Origin: Rotaria socialis
Taxonomy: Eukaryota; Rotifera; Eurotatoria; Philodinida; Philodinidae
Length of the DNA stretch: 64,000 bases
Assembly: GCA_905331475.1 (NCBI GenBank)
Contig: CAJNYU010000497.1
Span: forward strand, 503,440-567,439
Direction: 5' to 3'
Under the pieces are notes generated by a model that did no database searches, was not told the DNA's origin, and saw only the letters and a program-made list of their open reading frames with translations. A program made the translations under genes and the position numbers. Shown piece after piece: positions 25,667 to 38,365 of this stretch. Position 1 is the stretch's first letter; each line of letters begins with the position of its first letter.

Positions 25667-28600
25667 TTATTCACTTGCTGCTATAATTGAATCAGATGAT
25701 AAATATTGTTTTGAGAATTCCCTCAATTCATTATCAATTTCATCGCCTTGCTTTCGTAATTTTTTTCCTTTATCAATATATTTTAATAATTGATCAATAT
25801 CTTTTCGTAGTTGTTGCATATTATCTGCTAAATCATCTTTTTCCATGTCAACATAATGTATTGTTTGAGCAAAATACATTGATAATTCTTGTTGTACTTG
25901 GGCACTTGCATTACCTGATGTCATATCAACGATTAATTTCATTTTAGATGATGCATAATCAGCATATTGGCGTTTAAATGCACGTTCCTGTGCTTTTTTT
26001 GTCCACATTAATTTTTCATATAAAAATAAACTACCATAAATACCGGCAACAACACCTAAAACTCTCCAGCCAACACTACGCCATATCAGTGCACAACTTC
26101 CCAGTGCCAGTAAACCCGATTTTGATGTTAATAATGATATATTATTTGCTGTTGTTAATAAATCATTTGTCGAATGAAGTAAAGATGGTGATGATAGTTC
26201 ATTCATACGTTTGGATCCCGTTAGAGATTCTTTCTGATTTTGAACATAACGCTGCCATAGACATGAGAAGCCTAATGAGAATTTAAATTCTATATCCTCA
26301 CGAAAATCTGAACATAAATTTGAACAATCCAAACGGTAGGAAACATTAAAATCTGAACGAGGTACTATTGAATCAACGAGTATTTTACGTTCACTATTTG
26401 ATAGAACTAATTTAACACGATCTTGTATTTCACGATGAACACTATTTAATGATGTATACAAGGCTGAATGTAGACGACTTTGCAAATTAGAACCAAGTCG
26501 TTCTTCAACCCAATGATGTAAATCTCGTTTATAAAGTGGAATTTGTTCTGGATCGGACGAAAAAGGACGATCAAATTCTTCGATTAATGTATAAAGACTA
26601 AATAATGAAAATAAAAAGTTGCCGTTAGAAAATCAGACAAAATATTGTGTAAATTTATCTTTTATCATTATCATCAAAAATATTTCTTTCGCTGACCAAC
26701 ACTTACATTTCATAAAATAATATATCAGTTTCTTCCATTTATAAAATCTCTAGCACTCAAAGGTCCTACACAAAAATTTCTAGTTGGATTCTTTCAATAT
26801 TGTGTTCAATGTAATTATGAAGTTTTGCAAACCTGATCTGATTCAATCTCTATGTGCTCTTATCTAGTATCAATACATAAGAATGAATCGTTTTAATTAG
26901 AAATACACAAAGAAAAAACTTTCAATTCATATATATTGCTAGAGGTTTAAAATCGATTATTTTCTCATATTTCTCTGCCTATTGAATAGAGCCACAATAG
27001 ATTACAAAGAGCTAATAGTATACCTAACAATTTTATCTGAATAATAGTTTTTTTGTAAAGATATCTGTATCATACAGATTGTATAACAGAGATGTTTTGA
27101 AACCATTCGGATCGGGGAGGCCAACGTTTTTTAAGTCAAGAGATCGATTAAATTTTCTCTCTCTATAACTGATAGAGTTTGAAAATGAATGAATGAAGAC
27201 ACAAATAAAGTCTAGTGGAATTTCGCTAGCAAAGATTTCAAAATTGAGAACAACTATTAGGTAGCTACTCGTCTGGATAGTGTATGATTATTTATTTCAC
27301 TAATCAAGAAAATTAATAAATGCGGAAACATCGGACTCGCATCCGATTGTTACGTGTACTGCAAAAACTGAGTTGATTTAGATATGTTGTGAATAATTCT
27401 GAGAAAAATTCCCTGTACCCCCCTCCCTCGGAGATGGTCTGGTCAATAATGACAATTTTTTCGATAACTCAGCCATTTCTTGACGGATCCTTCTCATCTT
27501 CGAACTCGACTGAGATATTGATGAGATCATTCTGTGTACAAAATTTCATGGCAATTGGATGAGGCTTTCAAGAGTTATCGTGTTAACGGCCGGACAGACA
27601 CACTGGTCGAATCTAGGGTGTACTCACTTTTTGAGTACACAAAAACAAGTAACTATTCTTATAAAATCAAAATTTATCAATAGTGATTGAGTTTGATTTT
27701 CAAACTGTAATTTCTTATGCATTCAAGTCATAACTCTAGATATAGGCTATGACATTTAGCAAAAAAAACAATATTATTTATGATAGCTTATTATCCACTG
27801 AATTTTCAATACAAAGAATATTTCTCTAGGATATTTTATTTGCCTTTAGTTTCTATTTCTGTATTTTATTTTTAATAACATACCGTTTAATTTCATCGTT
27901 CAATGTTTGTGCAACTCTTTTATAAACATCTTCAGATATATGCCGAATTTTTTCCTTCGCTGATTCAGTCATTGCCCGTAATTCATGTTCAAGAAAACTA
28001 TTTTTTTCGTCCATTTCAGTTAATTTTTGAACTGATTCTTGTTTTAATATTTGGGATTTATTGCAAACATTAGCTGTTGTTTCACGTAGTGAGGCTATAA
28101 TTTCTTTGCCTCGATTTGTATGTTGTTCGAATTTCGTTTGAATAGCAGTTTTTGAAATACACTCTTCAAATTCATGTTCAAATTTACTGAATTCCTCGAG
28201 ACGTTCTTGATATCCTAAATAATAAGACAAAAGTTAATTTTTCAATTCAATTGCAATGGTTTACCTTCATTGAAACCACTTCGTGGTGATGCTGTCGGAT
28301 CTTTATTTCGGCTCAATAAGGCTTCCCGTGCTGAAATAAAGAACATCCGATGCTCAGAAGCCTGTTTTCGATCACACAGCTTTAATTCGTCGCATAGAAA
28401 TTCTAGTCCACGGTCAAGATGTTGTTGTCTCACCTGAGTAGAAGAAAAAAAAACTTTCAAAATTAGAAAATAAAAACGAGCCAATTAACAATCACTTACC
28501 GATTCGACTGACTCCGGTTCATATGCAGTTGCATCCCAACGATTCATCAAGATGAAAATATTTGGATTTGATAAACGTTGTGCAACATTATGTAAAAATT

Positions 28601-30029
28601 TTTTCTCCTAAATTTTTATTCATTTCGTTTATATGATTTGACTCAATTGAAACTTACAGCAACTGTAATTGTTGCTTCAGCTGAAATAACCAGTACAAAT
28701 ACATCAGCATCTAAGCAATGATTTTCAATCCATTGATCGAGGTTTGCTGATACATCAATACCAGGACTAGAATAAATAAATACTTTTAAATAAAATTCTT
28801 AAAAACTGACTTTACCTATCAACAAGAATAACATCATCTCGAATCAAACGACATTTTTCTTTTGGCCATAAAATTTTTACAAGAGAATCTGAATCCAGTT
28901 TTTCTCTTGAGAGCGCATTGCTGATACTACCCAAACTCTAGAAAGACAAAATATGTAAATCATTTCTAAGTAAATAATTCAATTTTTTGCTGATATCATT
29001 TCATAAATATAATTATTCAGTTGCTGATTTGATCTATGTAATGTTCTATTTGAACTATTTCATAAGATAGGTGGACGTTTATTCAGTGTCATTCTAGCAT
29101 GAGTAATATTAGAATACGCGGAAAATGTTCATATTCAAAAATTGTTGTTTATTTTGAAGTTGCCGGCGCAATTTCATACTGACTATTGATGAAAAAGAGT
29201 TTCAACGGCATCTCAAATAGATAAAAACAAAGGTACAGATTATACATCCATATTCTGAAGTTTTCACCAGAAGAAACATAGATCATGATATATTGGTACT
29301 GATGAGAATTAAAATCTTCCTCTACTTACAGAAACACTTTTTGGTTCGTCTGATTCGGGTGTGAGAACATATGCTTCTGCTTCATCAGTTCCTTCAATCT
29401 AAATAAAATATCAGACTAGCGTTTTAAAAACAACTTATCTTTTAATAATCCAACATACTTGAAGAAAACAATTAGTTGTGTGTCCCATCCCAACTGGTAA
29501 TATTCTTTCGCGTAACATAGCATTGACAGTTGTACTTTTCCCATTACTTGTTCTAAATTGTAAGTTTCAAATGAACATTAAAAAGAATACGAAGAGAATT
29601 CGTATCTATTCACCTTCCAAAAAAGACAACTTTCATATGGTCGCGTGATATAACAGATAAAATTCGATTAACTTTATCATTTAATTGTTGAATATCTTTG
29701 TATTTATCGTCAGTTATTAAATTTTTATCAGCGTTGCTCACTTCTAGAATAGAAAAATCAAAAATGAAAACAAATTGTTAAATAAAATAAAACAAACCTT
29801 CTAGAAATTTATTAGAGTAATCAACGTATGATGCAATGTTTTTAAATATTTGAGTGATTGTTGTTTTAGCTTGAGTAAATAGTTTTAATGGTGAATTAGC
29901 ACCTAAATAGAATAAATCGTTGGAAAATTGAAATATATTTAGTGAATGCTGGTTTTACTAACTATTTACACTAATTTGACGAGCAAGTTCAAGCGATGCC
30001 GACTTTTCATGAATAATACTTCCTGACAT
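25667..30029 (-). CDS. MFN (Marf-like): Mitofusin, outer mitochondrial membrane fusion GTPase
   Basis: Eleven exons on the minus strand: 30029-29972, 29902-29798, 29743-29614, 29552-29459, 29398-29330, 28937-28816, 28766-28658, 28607-28500, 28433-28265, 28214-27884 and 26597-25667, giving 741 aa, the usual mitofusin length. This dynamin-family GTPase tethers and fuses outer mitochondrial membranes. The G domain shows all motifs: P-loop GRTSNGKST, switch I Thr in [15 protein letters not shown] (G3) and NRWD (G4). Coiled-coil HR1 follows, then the paired transmembrane segment ([20 protein letters not shown] then [17 protein letters not shown]). Last comes HR2 with the conserved [14 protein letters not shown] and [12 protein letters not shown]. 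The first donor is GTGTAA, slightly weak. The 1.29-kb intron 10 contains a dispersed repeat copy. The start lies about 1.16 kb from the divergently transcribed TMEM237. Confidence 0.96.
27315..27640 (-). mobile_element. Dispersed hairpin-ended repeat, copy B, in a mitofusin intron
   Basis: Inverted relative to copy A at 5908-6444 and shorter because an internal block of about 190 bp is missing. Both ends are retained: GTGTACTCA / TGAGTACAC at 27618-27640, and the GTTTCC-CATTTATT end at about 27315 with an ATCGGA-TGCGAG-TCCGAT hairpin. It lies wholly inside intron 10 of mitofusin (26598-27883), so it need not disturb the coding sequence. Confidence 0.75.
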
Positions 30030-31190
30030 AATTATTTATCTAAGATAGAAAAAAAAAACTAAGTCGATTGATAATAAAATCTTCATTTTTACGCTTCTTT
30101 AAATTAATACTAAATAAAGAATAAACTATTTAATGCCGATAAATGAGATGATTCAAGCATTGTAAAAAAGGAAATACTATTGCAACTTTTTTTGAAATAA
30201 TAATGAAAATGTCTTCGAAAAGTTCAAAACTAAACAAACACACGACGTGATTCTCTTGTTCTGAAAACTACAAGAATCATCGTTAATGACAGTCAAAATA
30301 ATATCTACTATTCTCATGTTAGTCTGCCGTTTCCGATGAAAGTCTAGAACATTATGCTTAATAAATGATTCTTAGCAAACTAATAAGTATTTACAATTAA
30401 AAATATCTAACCCGGGCATATACACTGGAAAATAAACATCAGAGAGGATAGTAATTTTGAAACTACTCAGAAATGGATCAACCTTACCTCTGGTAAGTAG
30501 AAATCGTTCATAAAACAATTATAAACTTCAGTGTGAGACTATATTGGAATGTTCGCTTGCTTCAGAATGTTAATCAACGTTGAGAAATGAAAACACTACT
30601 CAGACTAACTATAATTCGGGTATAAATTTTCCTTAGTTGAACTTTTACTCGTGAGTAAACATTTCAACCAGGCACGGAATTCGATTTCATACGTGCATTT
30701 TCTTCTCCGTAGAACTTATCTTTCTGATGCGCATATCTCATTAAATCTTTGTATCGTGTCAATGTTTCTTGTTCAAGAGCTCTCTATCTATGAGATAGAA
30801 ACAAGTTCTAGTCATCTATTTCGTACGCCATGCTATTCCAAACAATATGTTAAACCCTCTGTTTTGCACGTTGCATGTGTTCTGAAAATTTGAATTTAAC
30901 TTATTACGTATAATGTTAGAAGTAAAAATGTACCTATTTATTAATCAGATATGTTCACCAATGAAAATTCTCAATCTCCTCTATAAAAGAAAAGTAAATA
31001 TTCAACTGCGTAAAGAAATAAATAAATGAAAATGAAACGTACGTACATATGCGCTACATGCACACTCATTTGTCATTTGATTTCAATAATCCAATCGGAA
31101 AAATGGTGTGAGAGGCCGCTATTCTATATACTTGAGTTTCTATGACAACGAATAATAGGATTTTAAGTCATCATATATTATAATCATTCA
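30030..31190. other. Divergent intergenic region between mitofusin and TMEM237
   Basis: It should contain the promoters of both divergently oriented genes. An 80-aa plus-strand open frame at 30651-30893 has no recognisable features and is not called. Confidence 0.5.
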
Positions 31191-32704
31191 ATGGCAACTA
31201 CTGGTACTCGCCAAGGAATTAATCAAAGACGACGCCTACCAAAATTAACTGCTGCCGATCCAGTTGGTGGTAGTAGTGATGAAACACCTCGAACAGTAAC
31301 AGGCGATGAAAGCGCTCGACAACGACGTCGAGCTCAACAACGGCTAACTCGCCAACAAACACCAAGTGGAAGTGAAGCGATTTCACCACCACCATCGAAA
31401 GAAGTAATTTAATTATTGGTTTTTCATTATAAATTATTTCATACTACAATATTTAGCTTCCTTTACCGCCTCGATCAACTCACATTGATGAACGTCAAAC
31501 GAATAAACGTCGAAAAGCACGTCGACGTGTCCAATCATCGTAAGTGACACATACCTATTATTGAATTCTTTTTTTCTCTCAATATCTTATTAAAGATCAC
31601 AGTTGGAACAAGAACCATCACTTCTACAAGGTTTTGAAGATGACATCGTTATTGAGAGACATCCAAAGTCGAATGAAGTCATTTTACCTGATCTATTAAT
31701 CTCAAGTTCATATGCTGGTGGTGCACCATCGAAAAGTGCTCCGACGCCTCGTATTTATTATGAAAATAGAAGTAGAATGTTCTTTTTAAATCATTGAAAT
31801 ATTATAGATTATTATATTTTAAGAAACATTTTCAAGTGAAAGAAAAGAGGCTGCAGAATTACGGATAGGCAATAGAGCCGCACAATCGCCATTCAAATCA
31901 GCATATGCTGACAGTTATACATTTCAACAACAAACAGCAGAAGTTTTAAAACGTTATACAGTTCGCGTTGCTAAGCAAACTCATGCAGCTTTGCAAAAAC
32001 TGTTTCTTTTCATACATGGCATTAACTCTGGTTATGCATTATGGATATGTATATTTGTTTTTGTATTTACTCAAAACAATCCAACAAACTTCTTTACTAC
32101 CTATCGATCAATTGCATTGATTACACATCTGTTATTTTATCTGTTTCTTGCATTGTGCATGCTCGATGTTTTAGATCGGTGAGTAGCTGTATAATTTAAC
32201 ATCGAATTTTCCTCATTGTTGATGTTTTAAATATTTATTTCGTTGGTTTTTTCTCGCTAGAATTGATTTCGGTAAATGGAATAAAACTTGTTTATTACAA
32301 TCGCTTACTGCACAAAATAGTACAGTAGCTTTGTTGTTTTATGGAATTGCTATGATTGTCAATTTGGTTATGATGCAAACAGAAGATTACCTACGTATGA
32401 CTCAATATTCAGGTTCTGGAAATACAACATCTTTGTCTCTAGTAAGTTTACTACTTGATTATTGATTTTTATGAATTCCTTTTTTTTCTAAAAGGGAGTT
32501 ATCGTGGCTGATTACAGTACATGGGCAAATTTAACAGCAGTACGAGCAGCTTTTATAATTGCTGGTTGGATTATTGTTAGTATACATATTAAAAATGATC
32601 GATTAAGAACAATGATTCAAAATACAGAAGAAAAAGCATTTTATGAAGAATTTCAAGCTGGCCAGCACACTGTACCACTTGTCACAGGAGTGTCTTCTCC
32701 TTAA
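31191..32704 (+). CDS. TMEM237: Ciliary transition-zone protein TMEM237
   Basis: Exons: 31191-31403, 31457-31539, 31596-31771, 31824-32178, 32261-32441 and 32495-32704, giving 405 aa, close to the vertebrate length. TMEM237 is a tetraspan protein of the transition zone, part of the MKS module that gates entry to the cilium; human mutations cause Joubert syndrome. The N-terminal half is soluble, basic and disordered (RQRRRAQQRL, NKRRKARRRVQ). Four hydrophobic segments follow. The first contains LFLFIHGINSGYALW, matching the family's LFLHGFLAGYAVW. After the second comes the conserved DRIDFGKW (family DRIDFAK). The third and fourth are at about residues 285-305 and 345-365. The introns are 52-82 bp. 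A candidate AATAAA lies at 32749-32754, 45 bp after the stop. The gene converges on the neuropeptide gene with only about 170 bp between stops. Confidence 0.93.
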
Positions 32705-32748
32705 TCATCATTCTACTATTCAATGTTTTTTTTCTTTTGGTTGATTAA

Positions 32749-32754
32749 AATAAA
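32749..32754 (+). terminator. Candidate polyadenylation signal of TMEM237
   Basis: AATAAA 45 bp after the TMEM237 stop, followed by T-rich sequence. It is also close to a minus-strand AATAAA (32793-32798) that would serve the converging neuropeptide gene. Confidence 0.5.
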
Positions 32755-32876
32755 ATAGAACACGAAGAGACAAACTAATATGAATACTTTTGTTTATTAG
32801 AAGAATCTGCTGTTTGTGCATGTATTTTTCTTTTTGCTTTAATAAAACTTTTTTTTTAATCACATAGAACTATATT

Positions 32877-33426
32877 TCATTTCCCTTCATAGTTTGTCAT
32901 TGATCCAGGTTGATTTTGACGAATATGATAATCATAGCCATTGATATGATATCGACCATGTCCATCTAACATTCGGTATGGACTGGATAAAGTATTACCC
33001 CACAGTACATGGTTGTTTGCACGTTTACCAATTCGTGGAAAAAAGACACTACGTTGTTCGAACCATCTGGAATCATTATCATTGTTGCTGCTTTCATTTT
33101 CTTCAACATTCATATTTTGGTAGTCACTAGAAGAAATTTCTTCAGTGCCAGATGACGAACGACCAATACGTGGAAACTTAGTTGTACGAAGAAAACGATC
33201 ATAATATAATGGAATATTTAATCCGTATTGTTGATCAGTAATACTAGTTTTTAAATCATCCGATTGTAAAACGTAGCTACACTAGAAGAAAAAAGTTTTG
33301 AAAATTAAAAACGAAAAAAGAAATTTTAAACATGCGCATTATTCTTACAGTCGATGGAATAAATAGTATGATTAAAATATAATAGAAACTATTGATAGTT
33401 ATTGTTGACGATGAAACAAGCATCAT
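32877..33426 (-). CDS. Neuropeptide precursor with two FPRI-amide peptides
   Basis: Two exons on the minus strand, 33426-33349 and 33281-32877, give 160 aa. The intron is 67 bp with GTAAGA/TTCTAG ends. The first exon encodes a signal peptide (hydrophobic SFYYILIILFIPS, cleavage probably near STCS). Two processing cassettes follow: TTKFPRIG-R at about 33162-33185 and SVFFPRIG-KR at about 33024-33050. In each, a Gly for C-terminal amidation precedes a basic cleavage site, so the mature C termini should be FPRI-amide. Upstream Arg residues (FLR and FEQR) could set the N termini. FPRx-amide endings are known from molluscan small cardioactive peptides (FPRM-amide) and arthropod CAPA/periviscerokinins (FPRV-amide). 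Which of these is the true relative is open. The region between cassettes is acidic and Asn/Ser rich, typical of spacer peptide. Confidence 0.85.
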
Positions 33427-34750
33427 TAATTTGAGAATTTAATTAAATTTTTCTTATATCTATAAGCCTACATGCAAGGCAAAAAAAATGAATGAGAAAA
33501 ATCTAGTTGATATTTATGAAAGGAATTCACTGGATGCTGTTTACCTCTAAATGTTGAATTTTCCAATGTGTTTCAAGTATTTATGCAAATCGAATAGCAG
33601 AGATTGATGTGGGCGTAGAAAATAAACTATAGAAAATCACGATTACAACCCCCCCCCCCCACCCCCCAAGAAAAAAACCTAGTAATATTTATTTTTTGAT
33701 AAATGAAGGACACTATGAATGCAGTTGAAAATTTCATCGTACATAATCGGAAAAACGTCCGTTTATGCACGATTACTCGTGGGTTCAATCGGAAGTACGG
33801 ACGCGCACTTCCGATTGATTGAATAAAACGTAATTTTTTTTATTTTTGTTCACAATAAATATTTATTAGATAAAGTGCTTCAATTAACATCATATTCAAA
33901 CCAATATTTATACTTTCTTCTTTACAAATAATTCCCAGTCAATTTTACAAAAACTGAAAATAATTTCTATCGTTGCATGATTCTAAATTGTTGACTAGAC
34001 ACAAGCTATTCGAAGATAAAAGTATAAATGTACGAATTAACTGTGACTCTTTTTCTCCAATGAGTAAAAGCTAGACTATTCTAAAACAAGAATTCTAATA
34101 TCAGAAATCAAAAATAAATTGGTAAATAAAAAGAACAAAAGTAGAATTGAGTTTACTAATTCACCTATATAAATATAATAAAGAAAACAAATGATTGATA
34201 GCATGATTCGACTGTGTATCAATGAGTAGTACCTTTATGAAACTAATCATACACTTACTTAGGTCACAGCACTACATATTCGTTGTTTGATGGTGTTTTC
34301 ACGAATAGAGTAGACAGTTTTCATTTATAAAATCAATACTTTTTCTTATTCTAGTTTGATAATGAAATTTAGATTTTAGTTTTTAGAAATATACTGTGAA
34401 AATATCATCAATACGATTCGATTTTATAAGAAAGGACCATACACATAGCTATAATCCAAATCGGAAAAAAAGAATAAATGCGTGCATAACACGTGATCAA
34501 GGTAGTGATCGAATGTGAAAGACAGATATTGACGTGCAACGATAAGACAATATCATTTTGATCAATGAAGTTGTGCCATAAAATACTGTTTCATTATATG
34601 TTGGTTTGATTTTTATAACAGACATATATATGTATTCGTCTCTTTTCTTTCTCTGCTGATTCACTAATGAGATTCTTCGCACATTTTAACATGTGAAAAC
34701 GTAGACACAAATTCTTCATTGATCGATTTAAATCATTCAATATAGTAATC
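33427..34750. other. Intergenic; C-run and small inverted repeat
   Basis: It holds an almost pure C run (about 33649-33667) and a perfect 10-bp inverted repeat (AATCGGAAGT at 33787-33796, ACTTCCGATT at 33807-33816). No gene is seen. It lies between the divergent neuropeptide and homeobox genes. Confidence 0.6.
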
Positions 34751-35945
34751 ATGTTTAAACTTGGCTTTTCAATGGAAGAATTAATGTTTCCAGAAAATTA
34801 TCAATCTAATTTGCTTATTCATATTGAATCCAATTGTTTAGTAAGAATTCAAAACTATAAATTTATTTCTCAAGTCTAATTTCGTTTTTATAGCGAGAAA
34901 AACTTCGTAAAATTTCATCAACATTTGATTATCATGAATCGATGATTATAGATAATAAAAATGATGACGATGATGATGATTGGTTCACAATTAAACAACT
35001 GAATCCTGGTTAGAATCTACAAAATATGTTTTTGATTTTATTCGTTATTCTATTTATACGTATATTAGAAATATCGTTGAACTCGAATAGTCTAATAAAT
35101 GATCAAACATTATCAGTATTCGACGTTTTTTCAGACAATTGCCACTTTGATCAAGTGAAATCAATGTTTGAATTTGATGGTAGTATGGCTACTTTACTTT
35201 TACCAAATCTGTCAGTTACAAAGAGTAAAATTTTACAAAACAAACTATGTGAAGTCAGTGTCAATTATAAAGCAAATCAACTTATTCATGATAAAAACAA
35301 TGCTTTATTATCATCAGATACAATTCCAATAATCTCATCTTCCTCTCCTTGTAGTCAACGGTAAAATATTATAGTTCGCGTATGTTTGAACATTTTCTTA
35401 TCTTTTTTTTTTTTTTCTTTAAAATAAAAAGACAATCAACCACAACTACAACGATTACTCAACAACAATCAAATAAATATACCATGTCTAAATCAACTTC
35501 AGCTTTATCTTTCTGTACACAGTCATCAACATCAATGACAAGTAGTAGTGCCGATGAGATTAGTTCAAATTCAAACGATGTCAGCGAACTAACAACTATA
35601 CATCATCCTACTGAATCTATGCGACAACTATCTGATCACTATAAATATAACAGAAGTACAAGTGATGATTCTTTGAATTTGAGTAGTAGACGTCGTCGAA
35701 AAAGAACTATCTTCAGTGCAGCCGATATTGAACATTTAAAAGATGCATTTATTCAAAATCCTAAACCGAGTCGTAATTATTTCAATACTTTCTTTTTCTC
35801 TGATTACTATAATAACATAAAAGAACTCCTTTTTGTTTCAGAACAAGATATTGCTGTTTTGTCGGACCAATTAGGTCATGATTCGTATGTGATTCGTGTA
35901 TGGTTTTACAATAAACGTCAAGCAACTAAAAAACGAAACGAATAA
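34751..35945 (+). CDS. Homeodomain protein with POU-type homeodomain but no POU-specific domain
   Basis: Exons: 34751-34840, 34894-35008, 35069-35360, 35432-35772 and 35842-35945, giving 313 aa. It is a predicted nuclear DNA-binding protein. The homeodomain occupies the last 63 residues or so: RRRRKRTIFSAADIEHLKDA, then FIQNPKPSQQDIAVLSDQLG, and recognition helix YVIRVWFYNKRQATKKR. NPKPS, the DQLG turn and VIRVWF resemble POU homeodomains (NPKPS...VIRVWFCNRRQ). The invariant W48, F49, N51 and R53 are kept, but position 50 is Tyr instead of the POU Cys. The 250 upstream residues are acidic then Ser/Thr/Gln rich and contain no POU-specific domain that I can find. The intron inside the homeodomain (35773-35841) has donor GTAATT. 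A candidate AATAAA lies at 35959-35964. Confidence 0.82.
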
Positions 35946-38365
35946 GATAATTATTGAAAATAAAAACTTTCTATTAGCATCATTTTTATTCTGATTGCAA
36001 ATAAAATGTATTCATCTATGTAGATCATTTTGATCTTGTAAAAAAAGTCAATACAATATTAATAATCACATTTGATTTCATCTGTTTTTTTTAGCTTAGA
36101 AAAAATAAACAAAAACATATTGAAAACAAATAAAATGTTTATCTACATCAACAGATCAGATTAGCTAGAATGTAAATAAAACGAGAAGCCTGGATGTATT
36201 TTTCATTCGTACGAAAGGTGCACTGAAAAGAAAAATAAATAAATAAACAACTAACAATAGCAACGAATATTTTATCAACATTATGAATCACATGCTTTGA
36301 CAAAGTGTATGTATTGAAGCACCTGTGTGTGTGTGTGTAACCGCAGCTTTTCACGATCGTTTGCTCAAACATATTACGCTTATTCTTGTATGTTGAAAAT
36401 CTTAAGTCTTGTTCGAATCTTCTGATCGTTATCTTTTACAGGAGATAAGTTTGTAAGTTTTTTGTTTTATTTTGGAAAAAAAACTAATCTGTTCGAAAAT
36501 TTTTCTCGTTGAATTGATTTGAACTTTGAATTGAAATTGACCAAAATCTAGTTGATACGATTTCTTCGAATAGAAAATTACTGTCATTTACTCTGATATT
36601 TTTAAAGAGTTTATCGTCATTGTCTGTTTCAAAAACTTCCATACATTGACACCCATCAATTTTCAATTAATATATCATTTCAGAATACTTAACTACAACA
36701 TGAACTGCTAGTGGCAAAAAAAGAACGGAATCATTCGATGTGGTACGTTGTACAAATTAGTGGAAAAGAACGGTTTGGCTGATGTTACACTTAGTAAACT
36801 ACCTTAAATAAGGATGTTATTTAACATTGTTATTAAGCGTAGAATTTGACTTTCCGGACACCATAGTTGTTGATATCCTGTAAAGTTATCAGTAGAACAT
36901 ATGCACGAGTCATTTGGATATTCATTGTGTAAATGAAGTGATTTTTCTTTTCAATGACCAAAGTAAAATCCAATCAGTTAATTTTTCTAACATCTTTCAA
37001 TCGCATAAGAATGCGTTCTTGTCAGAACTTCATTTTCAATAGATAACTTCTTGAATTAACGATATTTCAGACGGTTCATTTCTGATTATTTCTAACGGGT
37101 GGCCCAGAATAAATGAAGGTCTGAGTATTTCATTAATATCTCGCTCAATTTTCATTGCGCAGGGTTGAAGTTTTCTCTAAAAGATGAGCCATTCAATTCT
37201 TGGCAAAACGCGTGTCGAACATTTTTTTTGAAGAGAACTAAGGAAACAACGTTTTAAATACTACTGAAGACGTCCTGAAAAGGTCAACTTTCAACGATGA
37301 AAAACCGCTTTTACAGGCTTTTCAATGGCTAGCTAGGATGGAAATAAAATAAAATAAGCATTTTGTAGCCTTTGAAAAGCTCTATCAATGGTTCATAACT
37401 TGAAAATTGTTGTGCTCATTCTTGCGATATACACCGATTATATTCGTTTTTAGATTTTCGAAAACATAACTGTGTCAATCTGCAATTTCGAAGCTCCTGC
37501 GAAAATAAGCATAACTAAGCCAAATTAGCGTCTTTTGGGTTCGGGTTTTCTTGATTTTGATGGAAAATCACTACTGTATCAGATTCACACACGCAAGTTG
37601 ACATCAAACTCTCTTCTTCAATTTAGCTGGCAAAAATATCAGATTTGAGGCATTTTGAATAGGCTTTTGAAAGGTGAGCTTCTTTAATTTCCAAATGATT
37701 TCACCGAACTTTGAACTACGTGGCCAGAAAGAGTACGCTTTAAAGTACTCCGAAACATCTTCACTTTTGTTTTATTGTGTAAGGTAGTGTAAAAAACGTT
37801 CTATCGTTTATGTTTACAATGCTTGTGAAATTTGGTCGTTTCGTATGTGTTTAGTATAATATAAAACTTTTCCTGCTTATCTATCTTCAGAGAATGTTTT
37901 GCTACGCGTTTGGTGAAGAATTGAAAGACGCATCGTTTAGAGAAAACTTCAACCCTGTGCAATGAAAATTGAGCGAGATATTAATGAAATACTCAGACCT
38001 TCATTTATTCTGGCCCACTCGTTATTTCTAGGCTACGCAAAATATATCTTTACACATGAAATATCGAAATAGAATACGTGGGTTATGAATATCTCTATGA
38101 GTACTTTGCTTTTGGTATGATCTCAATAAATCTTTTTAATACTTCTCATACTGAAGATATATGTTTATATGTAAATCAGATTAATAATCTGTTGAGTCTC
38201 AATATTAACTTCGTAAAAAAAAGATCTACTTTTCTATTACACATATCGCTCGTTTGAAAGTTTTGTTTTGATCAATCTTGAATATTGCTAATAAAAATCA
38301 TTTATTTTGAATACTAATAAAGTTCTATTGCAAACAGAATTCGATGAATCCTCATTGGTTTCTAT
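35946..38365. other. Intergenic, dominated by a MITE-like element
   Basis: Outside the element at 37095-38022 the sequence is AT rich with a short (GT)n run near 36326-36338. Small open frames at 36.1-36.7 kb on the minus strand are not supported. Confidence 0.6.
37095..38022. mobile_element. MITE-like DNA transposon with long terminal inverted repeats and 8-bp TSD
   Basis: The left end begins ACGGGTGGCCCAGAATAAAT. The right end, read inward on the minus strand, begins ACGAGTGGGCCAGAATAAAT. Similarity continues for about 130 bp through a shared TTTCATTAATATCTCGCTCA block and on to a GTTGAAGTTTTCTCTAAA block. The 8-bp direct repeat TATTTCTA flanks the element at 37087-37094 and 38023-38030 (9 bp if the adjacent T is counted). 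The interior of about 650 bp has no transposase-like frame. An 8-bp duplication is typical of hAT elements, and 8-9 bp of Merlin. The superfamily is an inference. Confidence 0.85.

Noticed and set aside
33640-33670. C-run as possible telomeric or G-quadruplex array
   Set aside because: A single short homopolymer tract without a repeat unit; no telomere-like array.
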